A stretch of 16,143 bases of DNA from Candidatus Subteraquimicrobium carltonvillense (GTDB lineage Bacteria; Actinomycetota; Aquicultoria; Subteraquimicrobiales; Subteraquimicrobiaceae), in contig DDKQ01000010.1 of NCBI GenBank assembly GCA_002339355.1, positions 1-16,143 on the forward strand, in the 5' to 3' direction. Below the pieces are notes generated by a model that was not told the origin of the DNA, did not search any database, and saw only the letters and a list, made by a program, of their open reading frames with translations. Made by a program: the position numbers and the translations under genes. Shown in pieces: positions 14,973 to 16,143 of this stretch (positions are counted from its first letter, which is position 1; every line of letters starts with the position of its first letter).

Positions 14973-15696
14973 ATCTCAACAAGAAGTGCTACCTTTAGCG
15001 GCGGGTAAGGAAATTGCCAAGCTAGCAGCGGGTAAAGGTATCTTAAATTCCAGTACACTCTTTTATTACAAGACTGGGAGATCAAGACCTGTACGTTCCC
15101 AGGTGCAGAAGCTACTGGATTCCCCGGAAGAATTTCCACTTCTAGATTGGATGATCGATGGCGATTACTTCTTGGACAGCATCGTCAAAGTCGAAGAAGT
15201 CAACAACAAGGGAGAATATGATTTCGTTTATAACCTTACAATCGCCAAAACACATTGTTACATTGTTAATGGAGGTCCACTGGTCAAGAACTGTGGGTGT
15301 TTCCAGTGTATTGTAGCTGTTCTTCCCACCACCAATGGGGTTATGGTCGTCAATAGGGAGTTTGCTGGGATGACACCTTCTGGAATGACTTTTTCCACCA
15401 TGGCTGGCATGGTTGGCGGGGGTCAGCAGACACCAGGCTTCAGCGGTGTGGGGAAGTTCTTCCTGACCAGTCCCAAATTCATCTCCGCTGATGGAGGTTT
15501 CAAAAGAATCGTCTGGATGCCCAAGGAACTTAAAGAGGAATTGAGAGATATGATCGAGAAGCGGGCAAAGGAAATCGGAGAGCCGGACTTCATGGGTAAG
15601 ATCGCTGATGAGACGGTGGCTACCACGGAGGAAGAAGTTCTTGAATTCATGCAGAAAGTGGGACATCCAGCTTTAGAAATGCCACCCATGTTCTAA
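14965..15696 (+). CDS. acsB: Intein C-part fused to AcsB C-terminal domain (134 residues)
   Basis: Of 243 residues, 1-109 are the intein C-terminal part. They include a helical segment (LPLAAGKEIAKLAAGKGI ... FYYKTGRSRPVRSQVQKLL) that resembles the DNA-binding regions of other inteins, then splicing blocks F (VYNLTIAKTHCYIVNG) and G (GPLVKN). Residues 110-243 are the AcsB C-terminus starting CGCFQC. Cys110 and Cys112 correspond to Moorella Cys595 and Cys597, the ligands of the distal nickel. REFAGMTPSGMTFSTMAG and the remainder are well conserved, with no stops or gaps. Joined to residues 1-600 this gives a 734-residue AcsB, close to the family's length of about 730. Translation at ATG 14965 is supported by a good ribosome-binding site. 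A disabled intein or a sequence error remains possible; the conserved reading of both parts argues against long-standing decay. Confidence 0.9.
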   Translation: MDKSQQEVLPLAAGKEIAKLAAGKGILNSSTLFYYKTGRSRPVRSQVQKLLDSPEEFPLLDWMIDGDYFLDSIVKVEEVNNKGEYDFVYNLTIAKTHCYIVNGGPLVKNCGCFQCIVAVLPTTNGVMVVNREFAGMTPSGMTFSTMAGMVGGGQQTPGFSGVGKFFLTSPKFISADGGFKRIVWMPKELKEELRDMIEKRAKEIGEPDFMGKIADETVATTEEEVLEFMQKVGHPALEMPPMF

Positions 15697-15697
15697 C

Positions 15698-15725
15698 CCA
15701 GGGTCCAGGGTGGAGGGTTTAGGGG
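15698..15725 (+). repeat. Degenerate heptamer repeat (NNAGGGT type), left flank of the four-helix-bundle gene
   Basis: Immediately after the acsB stop, four 7-nt units can be read: CCAGGGT (15698-15704), CCAGGGT (15705-15711), GGAGGGT (15712-15718) and TTAGGGG (15719-15725). The last two contain GGGTTTAGGG (15715-15724), the exact reverse complement of CCCTAAACCC found at the right end of the window. Confidence 0.7.
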
Positions 15726-15726
15726 C

Positions 15727-15740
15727 GAGTAAAGATTTGA
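15727..15740 (+). repeat. 14-nt direct repeat GAGTAAAGATTTGA, copy 1
   Basis: This copy lies in the leader of the four-helix-bundle gene. A second exact copy is inside that gene at 16005-16018, where it encodes part of LSKDLK. Chance identity of 14 nt within about 400 nt is unlikely, but the origin is unknown. Confidence 0.55.
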
Positions 15741-15753
15741 GGGGTTTTACAAT

Positions 15754-16125
15754 ATGGCTTTAAAAAACTATCGAGAGTTGAAAGTTTGGCAGAAGGCGTA
15801 TCAATTGACTCTTGAAATTTACCGCATTACTACGAATTTCCCTAGTTCTGAGCAGTTCAGCTTGGTTCAACAATTGCGCCGTTCTGCAGTCTCTATCGTT
15901 TCGAATATAGGAGAGGGATATGGGCGGAGAAATCTTGGAGAATATGCCTATTTCATCTCTTTAGCTTATAGTTCTTGCGCAGAACTAGAAACACAAATTT
16001 TGCTGAGTAAAGATTTGAAATTCGTTCTCGAAACCGATTTTGAACTCGTATTTGGTCTTCAACAAGAGGTTTCCAAAATGCTTTACCGTTTACTCGAAGC
16101 CTTAGAGAAGAAAAAGTTGACCTAA
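15754..16125 (+). CDS. Four-helix-bundle protein, S23 / 23S rRNA intervening-sequence protein family
   Basis: The 123-residue protein is recognisable as the IVP/S23 family by RELKVWQKAYQLTLEIY near the start, QLRRSAVSIVSNIGEGYGR in the middle and FISLAYSSCAELETQI after it. The family forms a four-helix bundle, is basic, and is related to the Avd accessory protein of diversity-generating retroelements. Its biochemical role is unclear; some members are encoded inside 23S rRNA insertions, which is not the case here. GAGGGG (15739-15744) lies 9 nt before the ATG. The gene follows acsB by 57 nt and is flanked by inverted heptamer repeats, with its own TAA lying in the right-hand repeat. No retroelement reverse transcriptase or variable repeat is visible. 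It looks like a small inserted unit and not a Wood-Ljungdahl gene. Confidence 0.9.
   Translation: MALKNYRELKVWQKAYQLTLEIYRITTNFPSSEQFSLVQQLRRSAVSIVSNIGEGYGRRNLGEYAYFISLAYSSCAELETQILLSKDLKFVLETDFELVFGLQQEVSKMLYRLLEALEKKKLT
16005..16018 (+). repeat. 14-nt direct repeat GAGTAAAGATTTGA, copy 2
   Basis: This exact copy of the leader sequence 15727-15740, in the same orientation and 278 nt away, lies inside the four-helix-bundle coding region. Bases on either side differ. Confidence 0.55.
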
Positions 16126-16143
16126 ACCCTAAACCCTAAACCC
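16121..16143 (+). repeat. Telomere-like (CCCTAAA)n heptamer array, right flank of the four-helix-bundle gene
   Basis: Three 7-nt units run to the window end and may continue beyond it. CCCTAAACCC occurs at 16127-16136 and again at 16134-16143. The array includes the stop codon of the four-helix-bundle gene. It is the inverted counterpart of GGGTTTAGGG at 15715-15724. Confidence 0.75.

Larger units (their letters stand above)
13710..15291 (+). mobile_element. LAGLIDADG intein inserted in acsB, broken into two overlapping frames
   Basis: The intein runs from Cys601 of the first ORF to Asn109 of the second. It spans 1582 nt, which is 527 codons plus one base. N-terminal splicing blocks are CLVAGTEI and TPDH. 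A helical, possibly DNA-binding insert precedes the two-motif LAGLIDADG domain. After the frame break come a second putative DNA-binding region (about 14980-15130) and the C-terminal blocks VYNLTIAKTHCYIVNG and GPLVKN, followed by Cys+1 of the C-extein. The penultimate residue is Lys instead of the usual His. The insertion point, before the A-cluster Cys-Gly-Cys, is typical of inteins in conserved active sites. Hand-counted G+C of two 60-nt samples inside is 40-42%, against 45-63% in two acsB samples, which is suggestive only. Confidence 0.93.

Noticed and set aside
15142..15666. 174-residue minus-strand ORF opposite the AcsB C-terminus
   Set aside because: The plus strand here encodes conserved intein and AcsB residues; the reverse frame shows no family features.
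15754..16125. Avd accessory protein of a diversity-generating retroelement
   Set aside because: The folds are related, but no reverse transcriptase, template repeat or variable gene is visible in the window.
16121..16143. Eukaryotic telomere or CRISPR repeats
   Set aside because: The motif resembles the plant telomere unit, but all genes are bacterial and only three units are seen. There are no spacers or cas genes, and the inverted partner at 15715 points to flanking repeats.

Overview
The window is a bacterial Wood-Ljungdahl (reductive acetyl-CoA) gene cluster. All twelve reading frames I accept lie on the + strand, most of them overlapping or closely spaced. Ribosome-binding sites are strong and G-rich, and ATG, GTG and TTG starts are all used. 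The bacterial-type AcsB (about 734 residues after intein removal), CooC and RACo point to an acetogen-like anaerobic bacterium, for example a deep-branching actinobacterial, Chloroflexota or Firmicutes lineage. The sequence alone does not settle the phylum.

Layout: (1) 1-3323, maturation and C1 genes: a 5'-truncated RACo-type corrinoid-protein activator, a CooC/AcsF nickel-insertion ATPase, and folD. (2) 3324-3501, a spacer with a perfect hairpin and a short tandem repeat. (3) 3502-4452, acsD, the small subunit of the corrinoid iron-sulfur protein. (4) 4483-9954, four genes for an NADH-dehydrogenase/formate-dehydrogenase-like module: a NuoE-like protein, a NuoF-like protein, a stand-alone copy of the NuoF C-terminal Fe-S region, and an FdhA/NuoG-like protein. 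Together they could hold about 13 Fe-S clusters, but the FdhA-like protein lacks the Sec/Cys metal ligand and the adjacent His of real formate dehydrogenases. (5) 9947-15696, acsA (CO dehydrogenase) and acsB (acetyl-CoA synthase). (6) 15697-16143, a four-helix-bundle (S23/IVP family) gene flanked by inverted 7-nt telomere-like repeats.

The most striking object is acsB. A LAGLIDADG intein sits exactly before the Cys-Gly-Cys motif that binds the distal nickel of the A-cluster, so the enzyme cannot be complete until the intein is removed. The intein is also broken into two frames. The first ORF carries AcsB residues 1-600 plus 420 intein residues. The second starts at an ATG overlapping the first stop by 8 nt (ATGGATAA), behind a good Shine-Dalgarno, and carries 109 intein residues plus the last 134 AcsB residues. 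Three other gene junctions in this cluster use the same 8-nt overlap. This could be a naturally split, trans-splicing intein with two translationally coupled cistrons. It could also be a one-base frameshift, either a mutation or a sequence error.

How the genes may work together: FolD handles the folate-bound C1 unit. AcsD, with an AcsC not in this window, carries the methyl group to AcsB. RACo reactivates the corrinoid and CooC loads nickel. AcsA makes CO for AcsB. The Nuo/Fdh-like module probably moves electrons between NAD(P)H and another carrier, possibly serving AcsA, with which its last gene is translationally coupled.
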